From NCBI GenBank assembly GCA_022843505.1, contig JALHNN010000006.1, positions 1 through 17,587 on the forward strand: a stretch of DNA of 17,587 bases, written 5' to 3'. This DNA is from Sulfuritalea sp. (GTDB taxonomy: Bacteria > Pseudomonadota > Gammaproteobacteria > Burkholderiales > Rhodocyclaceae). Positions within the stretch are counted from its first letter, which is position 1; every line of letters starts with the position of its first letter. Made by a program: the position numbers and the translations under genes. The notes beneath the pieces were generated by a model. That model searched no databases. It was given only the letters and a program-made list of their open reading frames with translations, and was not told the DNA's origin. This document shows, piece by piece, positions 1-7,596 of the stretch.

Positions 1-469
1 GCCAGACTTCCCAGCCCAGGCCCCAGGCGCCCAAGGTCGGGTTTTCCCAGTCGTCCTCGACGAAGCGCACGTCGTTCTGCTTCAGGTCGAAGCCGAGCGC
101 CTCGAGCGAGCCGAGGTAGAGTTCGAGGATGTTTTCCGGCGCCGGCTTCAGCACTACCTGGTACTGGTAGTAGTGCTGCAGGCGGTTGGGATTCTCGCCG
201 TAGCGGCCGTCCTTGGGCCGGCGCGAGGGCTGCACGTAACCGGCCTTCCAGGGCTCGGGGCCGAGGGCGCGGAGGAAGGTGGCGGTGTGGCTGGTGCCGG
301 CGCCGACCTCCATGTCATAGGGCTGCAGCAGCGCGCAACCTTGCTTGTCCCAAAAATCCTGCAGGCGCAGGATGATCTGTTGAAAAGTCGGTTTTTCGAC
401 TTTCAGTGCAGACTCATGCCCGCCTGCGGGCGTGACGTCGGAGCTAAACGTCGGTTTGGTGGTGCTCAT
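1..469 (-). CDS. glyQ: Glycyl-tRNA synthetase alpha subunit, N-terminal part (runs off left edge)
   Basis: GlyQ is the catalytic alpha chain of the bacterial alpha2-beta2 glycyl-tRNA synthetase, which charges tRNA-Gly with glycine in the cytoplasm. The 156 visible codons contain the family's hallmark segments: LQDFWDKQGC, DMEVGAGTSH, YVQPSRRPKDGRYGENPNRL, QHYYQYQVVLKP and RFVEDDWENPTLGAWGLGWE. The start is the ATG at 469-467. This gives a leader of about 20 residues before the usual family start (around KPTFQQIIL), and it carries the motif KPTF twice. No strong ribosome-binding site is visible, and no ATG, GTG or TTG closer to the conserved core was seen. The rest of glyQ, and probably glyS, should lie to the left. 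Identity is secure; the exact start is less so. Confidence 0.96.
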   Translation of the reverse strand, partial: MSTTKPTFSSDVTPAGGHESALKVEKPTFQQIILRLQDFWDKQGCALLQPYDMEVGAGTSHTATFLRALGPEPWKAGYVQPSRRPKDGRYGENPNRLQHYYQYQVVLKPAPENILELYLGSLEALGFDLKQNDVRFVEDDWENPTLGAWGLGWEVW

Positions 470-499
470 CGGGAAGTCCGTTGAATCGCAAAGTCGAGG

Positions 500-505
500 A
501 TTTTA
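500..505 (-). promoter_or_regulatory. Candidate -10 element for glyQ
   Basis: On the minus strand the bases read TAAAAT, five of six matches to the sigma70 -10 box, about 30 bp upstream of the glyQ ATG. No good -35 box is found at 16-18 bp, so this is a suggestion only. Confidence 0.35.
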
Positions 506-577
506 CAGGCTTTCCAGCGGCTTCCGGGCTGTCGGCCGGGCTGCTTCGTGGTAGGCTGACACGCTCGACATGAAGCC

Positions 578-2269
578 GTGAATCGCTATCCTGACGTGGC
601 AACCCGCGACGAAACCCTGGCGCATGACATGCTGGAAGCCGGCAACGCCCGCTTCCAGATCGCCGTCCATCCGCAGCGCGTCCTGTTCTGGATTGCCGAC
701 GCCAGCGGCGGCTGCGAAGTCGTCAGCACCAACTGGCGCGAGGCCACCGGGCAGGCCTGCGAAGATGCCGTCGGCACGGGCTGGCTGGCGGTGGTGCATG
801 CCGATGATCGGGCACTGGTGGCCGATACCCTGCGCGCCGCGCTTGAAGCCCGCCGCAGTTTTTCCCTGCACTACCGGGTGCGCCGCGCCGATGGGTCGGC
901 GCGGCGCATGCTGCATGTCGCCGCGACGCGCACCCTGCCGTCAGGCCAGTTCGATGGCCTGATCGGCACGCTGACCGACGAGTCCGACACCGAGGCCGGG
1001 GAGCAGGTGCTGCAGGATTCGGAAGAACAGGTGTTCGCCTTCCTCGAAGGCGTCGGGCTCGCTGCCGTCGCCATCGACCGCAGCGGGCGGATCGCCCACA
1101 TCAACCGCGTCATGGCCGACCTGATCGGCCGTCCCCTGTCCGATCTCCTCGGCAGCGACTGGGTCGGCAATCACATCGTGGCCGAAGATCGGCCGTGCCT
1201 CGCCGGCTTTCTCGACGGCACGGTCGCATTGTCCGCGATGCCGAAGGAACTCGAGTATCAGGTGTTGACGGCGCAGGGCCCCAGCCTGTTCCGCTGGTAC
1301 CTGACCCTGATCCGCGATCCGGAGGGCGCGCCCACCAGCATCGTCATGATGGGCTCCGACATCACGCGCTGGCGCCGCATGGGCGACCAGTTGCGGCTCA
1401 ATGCGGAGATCTTCGACCGTTCGAACGAGGCGATGCTGGTCACCGACCGGCAGAACAACATCGTCGCCGTAAACCCTGCCTTCACGCGGCTTACCGGATA
1501 CCCGCCGGAGGAGGCGATCGGGCGCAATCCCCGCATCCTGCGTTCGGGGCGGCACGACAAGGCCTTCTATGAGGCGATGTGGAAAGGCATCCTCGAGCAC
1601 GGATACTGGCGCGGCGACGTCTGGGACCGGCGCAAGGATGGCAGCCTCTACCCCAAGTTCCTCTCGATCACGGCGCTGCGCGATGAAGCCGGCCAGATCG
1701 TCAAGTATTCGGCGATCTTCTACGACATCACCGAACGCAAGGCCATGGAAGAGCAGCTCGAGTCGATTGCCCACTTCGATGCATTGACCGGCCTGCCCAA
1801 CCGCATGCTGCTGCATGATCGCCTGGAGCAGGCCATCGCCGTGGCGGAGCGCCAGCACCAGCACTTCGCGCTGCTGTTCATCGATCTCGACGGATTCAAA
1901 CCGGTGAACGACACCCATGGCCACGCGGTGGGCGACGAGGTGCTGAAGCTCGTCGGCCGGCGCCTCGGCATGCTGATTCGCGGCATGGATACCGTCGCGC
2001 GGCTGGGCGGGGACGAGTTCGTTGTGATCCTTACCGATATCCGCAACAAGGAAAATGCCGGGCGTGTCGCGGAAAAGATCATTCGCGAACTGTCGGCGCC
2101 CTATGAGGTCGACGGCCGGACCCTGACGGTCTCTGCCAGCGTCGGCGCCAGCATCTATCCCAGCGACGAAAAGGCGGCAAAGGAACTGCTGCGTACCGCC
2201 GACGAGGCGATGTACCAGGCCAAACGCGACGGCAAGCGGCGCGTCATTTTCTACAGCGGGTTTTCCTGA
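578..2269 (+). CDS. PAS-PAS-PAS-GGDEF diguanylate cyclase
   Basis: Predicted soluble sensor enzyme of 563 residues that makes cyclic di-GMP from two GTP. Three PAS-type modules come first (about 28-135, 152-265 and 275-388); the third ends in the typical PAC string DITERK and leads through a short helix into the GGDEF domain (about 397-560). The active-site loop is GGDEF at 477-481, with metal-binding aspartates in FIDLDGF (436, 438). An inhibitory I-site RxxD (RGMD, 468-471) sits exactly five residues before GGDEF, so product inhibition is expected. There is no EAL domain, membrane segment or signal peptide. The PAS ligand cannot be told from sequence. The GTG start at 578 is the only start after the in-frame stop at 557; the next ATG is at 629, which would remove 17 residues. 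Ribosome-binding signals are weak for both. Confidence 0.93.
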   Translation: MNRYPDVATRDETLAHDMLEAGNARFQIAVHPQRVLFWIADASGGCEVVSTNWREATGQACEDAVGTGWLAVVHADDRALVADTLRAALEARRSFSLHYRVRRADGSARRMLHVAATRTLPSGQFDGLIGTLTDESDTEAGEQVLQDSEEQVFAFLEGVGLAAVAIDRSGRIAHINRVMADLIGRPLSDLLGSDWVGNHIVAEDRPCLAGFLDGTVALSAMPKELEYQVLTAQGPSLFRWYLTLIRDPEGAPTSIVMMGSDITRWRRMGDQLRLNAEIFDRSNEAMLVTDRQNNIVAVNPAFTRLTGYPPEEAIGRNPRILRSGRHDKAFYEAMWKGILEHGYWRGDVWDRRKDGSLYPKFLSITALRDEAGQIVKYSAIFYDITERKAMEEQLESIAHFDALTGLPNRMLLHDRLEQAIAVAERQHQHFALLFIDLDGFKPVNDTHGHAVGDEVLKLVGRRLGMLIRGMDTVARLGGDEFVVILTDIRNKENAGRVAEKIIRELSAPYEVDGRTLTVSASVGASIYPSDEKAAKELLRTADEAMYQAKRDGKRRVIFYSGFS

Positions 2270-2297
2270 ACCGTCGCGGACGCACGCCGCGACGGTT
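2269..2297. terminator. Bidirectional hairpin between convergent genes
   Basis: A perfect 11-bp inverted repeat (AACCGTCGCGG / CCGCGACGGTT) encloses a 7-base loop. It starts at the last base of the diguanylate cyclase stop codon and ends 21 bp before the rhodanese stop codon. There is no long T-run on either side, so termination strength is uncertain, but the position and symmetry fit a shared terminator. Confidence 0.65.
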
Positions 2298-2318
2298 GCT
2301 TCGCTGTCCGGTCAGGCC

Positions 2319-3356
2319 TCAGCAGGTCTTGCCGGCGGGGCAGGCTGCCTTGGCGTTGTGGCTGGAATACAGCTCGCCGATCATGCGCTCGAGGTCCTCG
2401 ATCTTGCGCTGCATCGAAGCCATGCGGCCGTTCATGGCGCCGACGTTGAAGAAGGTCTCGCGCTCGGCCGGCGCATCCAGTCGCGCCGCGTAGCCCAGCC
2501 AGGACGAGTCGTAGACCTTGACCTTGCCAAAACCCAGGGTCTCCAGCACGGCGGCGGTCTCGGCGGCGCGCACGCCGCTCTGGCAATAGACCACGGTTTC
2601 CTTGGTCGGATCCAGCTTGGCGTAGAGCTTCTTCAGTTCCTCGGTGGCGGCGAGGCCCGCGCCCTTGTTGTCGGGCATCTGGCGGCGCGACAGCTTGGTG
2701 TTGGTCTCCGGGTCCTTCCAGTTCTGCTCGTAGGGGATGTTCACCGCACCGGGGATGTGGCCGCCGCGGATCGCGCGCACGTCGTTGCCCAGGTATTCGC
2801 CGGCAGTGCGGGCATCGACGATCTGCACGTCGCCGCGCTTGGCTCGTGCCACCACGTCCTCGGTGCTGGCGATCAGCTCGGGGCGCGGGGTCAGCTTGAG
2901 GGCGACGGCAGGCCGTTGCGCGTCGGCGGTTTCGATCGCGTTGCCGGCCTCCTGCCAGCCTTCGATGCCGTCGTGGAAGACGCTGACCTTGCTGCCGCCG
3001 AAGTACATCATGGCGAGGCGGCCGAAGTAGGCGAAGGGGCTGCCGCGATCGGCATAGACGATGATCTCTTTGGCCGGGTCGATTCCCGCATTGCCGAGGA
3101 TCTTCTCGATCTGCGCGGTCTCGATGAAGTCCTCGGTGACCGGATTGCGCAGCACCGCACCGGCATCGCCGATGCTGGCCGCGCCCGGAATGTGGCCCTT
3201 GCGGTAAAGCGGCGTGGCGCGAACGTCCCAGACGATGGCGCCGCGCGCAATGGCGTCCTTGACGCCGGCGGCGTCGATGATCGGCGCGGCGCCGGCCGGC
3301 AGGGCGACCAGGGTGGCGAGGGCCAGGGCGAGCAGTTTCAGGAATCGGTACAGCAT
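2319..3356 (-). CDS. Exported tandem-rhodanese sulfurtransferase
   Basis: The 345-residue protein has a Sec-type signal peptide (positive start MLYRFLK, hydrophobic stretch, likely cut after LPAGA near residue 23), so it should act in the periplasm. Two rhodanese domains follow (about 28-145 and 157-290). The second has an intact active-site loop with Cys258 (VVYCQSGVRAAE), as expected for moving sulfane sulfur from a donor such as thiosulfate to an acceptor. In the first, the equivalent position is alanine (IVYADRGSPF), so that domain is probably structural, as in classical two-domain rhodaneses. After the second domain comes an unusual tail of about 50 residues: a helical segment that may form a coiled coil (NGRMASMQRKIEDLERMIGE) and a terminal Cys pair (CPAGKTC). 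The start ATG has a strong AGGAGG site. The physiological sulfur substrate is unknown. Confidence 0.9.
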   Translation of the reverse strand: MLYRFLKLLALALATLVALPAGAAPIIDAAGVKDAIARGAIVWDVRATPLYRKGHIPGAASIGDAGAVLRNPVTEDFIETAQIEKILGNAGIDPAKEIIVYADRGSPFAYFGRLAMMYFGGSKVSVFHDGIEGWQEAGNAIETADAQRPAVALKLTPRPELIASTEDVVARAKRGDVQIVDARTAGEYLGNDVRAIRGGHIPGAVNIPYEQNWKDPETNTKLSRRQMPDNKGAGLAATEELKKLYAKLDPTKETVVYCQSGVRAAETAAVLETLGFGKVKVYDSSWLGYAARLDAPAERETFFNVGAMNGRMASMQRKIEDLERMIGELYSSHNAKAACPAGKTC

Positions 3357-3386
3357 GTTGTGCCTCCTCTGCGTTGGGGTCGCCGC

Positions 3387-3414
3387 ATTATGCTGGGGGC
3401 GCCCTGAGGGTCAA
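3387..3414 (-). promoter_or_regulatory. Sigma70-type promoter of the rhodanese gene
   Basis: On the minus strand, TTGACC (3414-3409) and CATAAT (3392-3387) are separated by 16 bp; each matches consensus at five of six bases. Transcription would start about 25 bp before the rhodanese ATG and include its AGGAGG ribosome-binding site. Confidence 0.65.
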
Positions 3415-3427
3415 GCTGCGATGCAGC
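3415..3427. promoter_or_regulatory. Short inverted repeat in a divergent promoter region (possible operator)
   Basis: GCTGC-GAT-GCAGC is a perfect 5-bp inverted repeat directly abutting the -35 box of the rhodanese promoter. It lies just upstream of a TATCAT -10-like box (3437-3442) that points toward the small gene at 3476. It could be a repressor site for one or both genes, but the arms are short and chance is possible. Confidence 0.25.
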
Positions 3428-3475
3428 AGACTCCGGTATCATCCACGGCTGTTCGAGAACTCGAGGAGCGGTAAC

Positions 3476-3790
3476 GTGGATCACGAAGTCAGCGTGGTAT
3501 TGAAGAACGGCGAGCGTTTCAACTTTCCGATGGGCGCGGACGACATGGCGTCCTTCGAGGCAAGGGCGGCGCGCCACTGGATCGGCGAGGAGTTCGCCAA
3601 GGCCGGTCTTGAAAACCCGAACCCGATGGGCAAGATGCTGCTGGTCGACCAGATCCTGCTGCTGACGGAAAACATCAAACCTGCCGACTTCCATCCGGCG
3701 ACACCGGCCGTGCGTCGTTTCCTCGCCGCGGCGCTGATCGCCATGGCGCGTCCGACGCTGACCATCGACCTGCAGGCCTATACGCTCTGA
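3476..3790 (+). CDS. Small conserved-looking protein of unknown function (104 aa)
   Basis: I do not recognise this protein. The GTG start at 3476 is chosen because GAGGAG lies 7 bases upstream (3463-3468). The frame stays open to 3374, but the extra 34 residues are arginine-rich, overlap the promoter zone and look non-coding. The product is acidic at its start (MDHEVSVVLKNGERF), soluble, without signal peptide, cysteine or clear membrane segment. It seems to have a small N-terminal beta portion followed by helices (MLLVDQILLLTEN; AVRRFLAAALIAMARP). A TATCAT -10-like box lies at 3437-3442. Its last 13 bases overlap the end of lnt on the other strand. The codon pattern looks like a genuine gene; no function is proposed. 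Confidence 0.75.
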   Translation: MDHEVSVVLKNGERFNFPMGADDMASFEARAARHWIGEEFAKAGLENPNPMGKMLLVDQILLLTENIKPADFHPATPAVRRFLAAALIAMARPTLTIDLQAYTL

Positions 3791-5256
3791 GATTTCCGTC
3801 GTAGCGCCGGCAGGCAGGCGCCGAGCGCGATCAGCAGGGCCAGGGCATTGCCCCAGCGCGCATAGGGTGTGAGCCCGCTACGGCCCTGGGCTTCGACCGT
3901 CAGGGCGGCCGTGGTGAATGGAGGCAGGGCGGCCGCGATCGAGCCATCCGGATGCACCATCGCCGTCATTCCGGTGTTGGTGGCGCGCAGCATCACCCGC
4001 CCGGTCTCGATGGCCCGCAGGCGGGCGATCTGCAGGTGCTGGGGCTGGGCCAGCGAGTCACCGAACCAGGCGGTGTTCGACAGGTTCACCAGCAGTGTCG
4101 CCGCCGGCAGCGACGCCAGCAATTCCTCACCGAACAGATCCTCGTAGCAGATGTTGGCCGCGATGCGCTGGCCGGCGATCTCCAGTGGCGCCTGCAAAGG
4201 CGGACCGGCCGTGAAGTCGGACATGGGAATGCGCGCAAAGCGGAAGAACCAGGCGAAGCCGGGGGGCGGGTATTCGCCGAAGGGCACCAGGTGGCGCTTG
4301 GCGTAGGCCCGGGGCGCCGACTTCGCCGTCAGGGCCACCGCGCCGTTGGTGTAGCCGCCGTCGGTGGTGCTGACCGCTACCCCGATCAACGCGTCACCGT
4401 TGGCGGTCAGGCTGCGCAACACATCGCGCGGCACTTCGTTGAAATAGAGCGGAATCGCGGTTTCCGGCAGGACGACCAGCGGCGCCGGATTGTTGCTTGC
4501 GAGCCCGACATAGGTGTCGATGGATAGCGGCAGCCGGCGCGGATCCCACTTCAGGCTTTGCGGCACATTGCCCTGCAGCAGGCTGACCTTGAGCGGGGCG
4601 CCCTGGGGCTGGGTCCAGTCCATGGCCCGCAGCAGCGCGCCGCCGCCCAAGAGCAACAGGATGACGATCCAGGCCGCGGGCCGGCGCCAGGCCAGCGCCA
4701 GCAGGGCGGCGATCAGCGCGACGACGAAGCCGACGCCATATACCCCGAGTACCGCAGCCCACCCGGCCAGCGGGCTGGGCGGGCTCTGCGAGTAGCCCGC
4801 GGCGAGCCAGGGAAAACCGGTGAACAATGTGCCGCGCAGCCATTCCGTGAGCATCCAGATGCCGGCGAAGGCGAGGGCGGTGGCGATCGGTCGCGGGTCG
4901 GCAACCAGGAAGCGGCGACAAACATAGCCGGCCAGTGCGGGAAACAGCGCGAGGTAGAAGCAAAAGGCCAGCGTCGCGGCGGCGGCGGCCGGCGGCGCCA
5001 TGCCGCCGAACACCGAGAGGCTGACATAGACCCAGGACACGCCGCACAGGAAAAAGCCGGCGCCCCAGGCCAGGCCCAGCCACATGGCCTGGCGGGGGTT
5101 CGGCGCGGCGCGCCAGAGCAGGAACAGGCCGGCGAGCGCAAGAGTCGGCGCCGGCCAGACGGCGAACCAGGCATCGAAGGGGGCAAATCCGAAAACGCAG
5201 AATGCGCCCAGCGCGGCCGCGGCGAGCGTGGCGGGCGCGGGCCGCAGCGGGGTCAT
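3778..5256 (-). CDS. lnt: Apolipoprotein N-acyltransferase
   Basis: Lnt is the inner-membrane enzyme that adds the third acyl chain to the N-terminal cysteine of lipoproteins, the last step of lipoprotein maturation before Lol sorting. The 492-residue protein has about seven hydrophobic segments in the first 210 residues, then a periplasmic nitrilase-like domain and a C-terminal membrane helix (about 465-485). The catalytic triad is visible: Glu265 in VVLPETAIP, Lys320 in YAKRHLVPFGEY and Cys370 in ANICYEDLFG, close to E267/K335/C387 of E. coli. The length is normal. Its ATG overlaps the corC stop codon (ATGA), which suggests translational coupling. It is the last gene of the miaB-to-lnt operon and converges with the small gene at 3476-3790. 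Confidence 0.97.
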   Translation of the reverse strand: MTPLRPAPATLAAAALGAFCVFGFAPFDAWFAVWPAPTLALAGLFLLWRAAPNPRQAMWLGLAWGAGFFLCGVSWVYVSLSVFGGMAPPAAAAATLAFCFYLALFPALAGYVCRRFLVADPRPIATALAFAGIWMLTEWLRGTLFTGFPWLAAGYSQSPPSPLAGWAAVLGVYGVGFVVALIAALLALAWRRPAAWIVILLLLGGGALLRAMDWTQPQGAPLKVSLLQGNVPQSLKWDPRRLPLSIDTYVGLASNNPAPLVVLPETAIPLYFNEVPRDVLRSLTANGDALIGVAVSTTDGGYTNGAVALTAKSAPRAYAKRHLVPFGEYPPPGFAWFFRFARIPMSDFTAGPPLQAPLEIAGQRIAANICYEDLFGEELLASLPAATLLVNLSNTAWFGDSLAQPQHLQIARLRAIETGRVMLRATNTGMTAMVHPDGSIAAALPPFTTAALTVEAQGRSGLTPYARWGNALALLIALGACLPALRRKSQSV

Positions 5257-6107
5257 TCTGCGGCTGTTTTCGGCGCCGCGAGCGGCAGATCCTTCTGCGG
5301 ATCCACCAGCAGGGTGTGCACCCGGCGACTGTCTGCGCGCAGCACCTGGATGCGCAGGCCGCCGACGCTGACCACTTCGCTGCGCTTGGGCAGGCGGCCG
5401 AGCTGGTGGATCACCAGGCCGCCGACGGTGTCGTAGTCCGCGTCGTCGAAAGCCGTGGCGAAGGCGGCGTTGAAATCGGCGATCTCGGTGACGGCCTTGA
5501 CCCGGTAACGGCCGGTGTTGTCGCGCACGATGTTGTCCTCGGTTTCGTCGAAGTCGTATTCGTCCTCGATGTCGCCGACGATCTGCTCCAGCACGTCTTC
5601 GATGGTCACCAGGCCCGCCACGCCGCCGTATTCGTCGACCACGATCGCCATGTGGTTGCGCGAAGCCCGGAACTCGCGCAGCAAGACGTTGAGGCGCTTC
5701 GATTCGGGAATGAAGATGGCCGGGCGCAGCATGTCGCGCAGGTCGAATTCCTTGCCGGCGAAGTAGCGCAGCAGGTCTTTCGCCAGCAGGACGCCGAGGA
5801 CGTCGTCCTTGCCTTCGCCGACGGCGGGAAAGCGCGAGTGGGCGGTTTCCAGCACGACCTCGACGATCTGCTCCGGGCTGTCGTTGATGTCGACCACGTC
5901 CATCTGGGCACGCGGCACCATGATGTCGCGCACCGCCATGTCCGCCACCGAGAGCGCGCCCTCGATGATGGACAGGGCATCGGCGTCCATCAGTTGGCGC
6001 TCGAAGGCACCGCGCAGGAGCTCGAGCAGCTGTTCGCGGTCCTCGGGCTCGCGCAGCAGCAGCGCGGTGAGGCGTTCGATCAGGTTGGGTCTGCTGGATG
6101 GATCCAT
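5253..6107 (-). CDS. corC: CorC/HlyC-family CBS-domain protein (YbeX type)
   Basis: The 284-residue soluble protein has a pair of CBS domains (about 60-125 and 130-188) that bind adenine nucleotides in this family, and a C-terminal CorC/HlyC transporter-associated domain (about 195-278, including DYDTVGGLVIHQLGRLP). It lacks the membrane DUF21 part found in larger relatives, as does E. coli CorC/YbeX, which has been linked to magnesium and cobalt homeostasis and more recently to ribosome metabolism. The motifs RDIMVPRAQM and VVDEYGGVAGLVTIEDVLEQIVGDIEDE are typical. The ATG at 6107 gives the usual MDPSS-like start. The frame extends upstream to 6245, but that part lies inside ybeY and looks non-coding. 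The gap to ybeY is 19 bp. Confidence 0.95.
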   Translation of the reverse strand: MDPSSRPNLIERLTALLLREPEDREQLLELLRGAFERQLMDADALSIIEGALSVADMAVRDIMVPRAQMDVVDINDSPEQIVEVVLETAHSRFPAVGEGKDDVLGVLLAKDLLRYFAGKEFDLRDMLRPAIFIPESKRLNVLLREFRASRNHMAIVVDEYGGVAGLVTIEDVLEQIVGDIEDEYDFDETEDNIVRDNTGRYRVKAVTEIADFNAAFATAFDDADYDTVGGLVIHQLGRLPKRSEVVSVGGLRIQVLRADSRRVHTLLVDPQKDLPLAAPKTAAE

Positions 6108-6126
6108 CTCTGGAAGCGGGAGATCT

Positions 6127-6573
6127 CTAGGCGTAAGGATCGGGATAGCCGAGGGCTGCCAGGATGTCGCGTTCGACAGCTTCCATGCGCTGCGCGTCCG
6201 CACGGGAAATCTCGTGGTCATGGCCCTGCAAGTGCAGCATACCATGCACGACCATGTGGGCGTAGTGGGCTTCCCGCGCCTTGCCCTGCTCGCGCGCTTC
6301 GCGCTCGATCACCTCGCGGCACAGCACCAGGTCGCCGCAGACGCGTTCGCCGGCTGCATAGGGGAAGGACAGCACGTTTGTTGCGTAGTCCTTGCCGCGG
6401 AACTCGCGATTCAGAGTGCGGCCCTCCTCGCTGCTGACGAAGCGCACCGCAAGCTCGGCCGGGATCGCGCAGCTGGCGCGCACCCAGCGGCGTACGTCCG
6501 CCCGGCTCGGCGCACCGCGGTTGCCGCCGGGGTACTGCACCGAGAGCAGCAGTTCAGGCAGGCGCCTGGCCAT
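6127..6573 (-). CDS. ybeY: Endoribonuclease YbeY (rRNA maturation factor)
   Basis: YbeY is a small zinc-dependent endoribonuclease needed for 16S rRNA 3'-end maturation and 70S ribosome quality control. The 148-residue product carries the family's metal-binding signature HGMLHLQGHDH with ligands at His110, His114 and His120, and the upstream motif NREFRGKDYATNVLSFPY. The ATG at 6573 is preferred (MARRLPELLLSVQY); it overlaps the end of phoH by 20 bp. A further in-frame ATG at 6630 would force a 77-bp overlap and add a low-complexity leader. It lies between phoH and corC, the same order as E. coli ybeZYX. Confidence 0.95.
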   Translation of the reverse strand: MARRLPELLLSVQYPGGNRGAPSRADVRRWVRASCAIPAELAVRFVSSEEGRTLNREFRGKDYATNVLSFPYAAGERVCGDLVLCREVIEREAREQGKAREAHYAHMVVHGMLHLQGHDHEISRADAQRMEAVERDILAALGYPDPYA

Positions 6574-7582
6574 GGCCCTGGCTTCGGCCGGCGCCGGTGT
6601 CGCGTGCGTCGCCCCTGGTCGAAGTTTCATTCTCGTAGGCATCGACGATGCGCGCCACCAGCGGGTGGCGCACCACGTCGGTGGCATCGAAGTCGGTGAA
6701 GGCCAGGCCGCGGACGTCCCTGAGGATGCGTCGGGCCTCGACCAGGCCGGACTTCTGCCCGCGCGGCAGATCGATCTGGGTGACGTCGCCTGTGACCACG
6801 GCCCTGGCGCCGATGCCGATGCGGGTGAGGAACATCTTCATCTGCTCGGGCGTGGTGTTCTGTGCCTCGTCGAGGATGATGAAGGCGTGGTTCAGCGTGC
6901 GTCCGCGCATGTAGGCCAGCGGCGCGATTTCTATGTTCTGCTTTTCGAACAATCGGGCTACCTTGTCGAAACCCATAAGATCATAAAGTGCGTCGTAAAG
7001 CGGACGCAGATAGGGATCGACCTTCTGCGCCAGGTCGCCGGGCAGGAAGCCGAGCCGCTCGCCGGCCTCCACCGCCGGGCGCGTCAGCACGATGCGGCTG
7101 ACCTGGTCGCGCTCGAAGGCGTCGACGGCACACGCCACGGCGAGATAGGTCTTGCCGGTGCCGGCGGGGCCGATGCCGAAGGTGATGTCGTGCTCCTGGA
7201 TCTTGCGCAGGTAATCGACCTGGTTGGGCGTGCGTCCGTGCAGGTCGCTCTTGCGCGTCAGCAGCCCTGCGCTCGGCGGCCGCGCGGACGAAGAAGCAAG
7301 CGCATTGCGATTGCGCGTGATCTCGATCAGGCCGAGCTGGAGTTCGTCGATCGACAGAGGTTCGGCGGCCTGCTGGTAGAAATGCTGCAAGGCCGTGGCC
7401 GCCAGTCGCGCTTGCGCCGCTTCGCCGGTGATCCGGCAATGCTGGCCGCGCCGGCTGATGGTGACGTCGAAGGCGGCTTCGATCTGGCGCAGGTTTTCAT
7501 CCAGGGCGCCGCAGAGATTCTGCAGGCGGACGTTATCCAGCGGCGCCAGGGCGATGGCGAGGGGCTTGGTCTTGGCGGTCAC
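6554..7582 (-). CDS. phoH: PhoH-like ATPase (YbeZ type)
   Basis: The 342-residue ATPase belongs to the PhoH/YbeZ family, thought to work with YbeY in RNA processing. A small KH-like N-terminal region (about 10-90) precedes the ATPase core, with Walker A GPAGTGKT at 138-145 and Walker B FIILDEAQN around Asp238-Glu239; TRPAVEAGERLGFLPGD and TGDVTQIDLPRGQKSGL are also hallmark strings. The start is a GTG at 7582, 14 bp after the miaB stop. The ribosome-binding site is weak (GAGG about 12 bases upstream, across the miaB stop), so coupling to miaB translation is plausible. The last 20 bp or so overlap ybeY, and the C-terminal tail after DAYENETS looks unconserved. Confidence 0.94.
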   Translation of the reverse strand: MTAKTKPLAIALAPLDNVRLQNLCGALDENLRQIEAAFDVTISRRGQHCRITGEAAQARLAATALQHFYQQAAEPLSIDELQLGLIEITRNRNALASSSARPPSAGLLTRKSDLHGRTPNQVDYLRKIQEHDITFGIGPAGTGKTYLAVACAVDAFERDQVSRIVLTRPAVEAGERLGFLPGDLAQKVDPYLRPLYDALYDLMGFDKVARLFEKQNIEIAPLAYMRGRTLNHAFIILDEAQNTTPEQMKMFLTRIGIGARAVVTGDVTQIDLPRGQKSGLVEARRILRDVRGLAFTDFDATDVVRHPLVARIVDAYENETSTRGDARDTGAGRSQGHGQAPA

Positions 7583-7596
7583 CGGACCAGTATGCC

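Noticed and set aside
578..2269. Degenerate or receptor-type GGDEF protein
   Set aside because: The GGDEF loop, metal-binding aspartates and I-site are all intact, so an active cyclase is the simplest reading.
2358..3407. A 349-codon open frame opposite the rhodanese gene
   Set aside because: The rhodanese gene has signal peptide, motifs, promoter and ribosome-binding site; the opposite frame has none.
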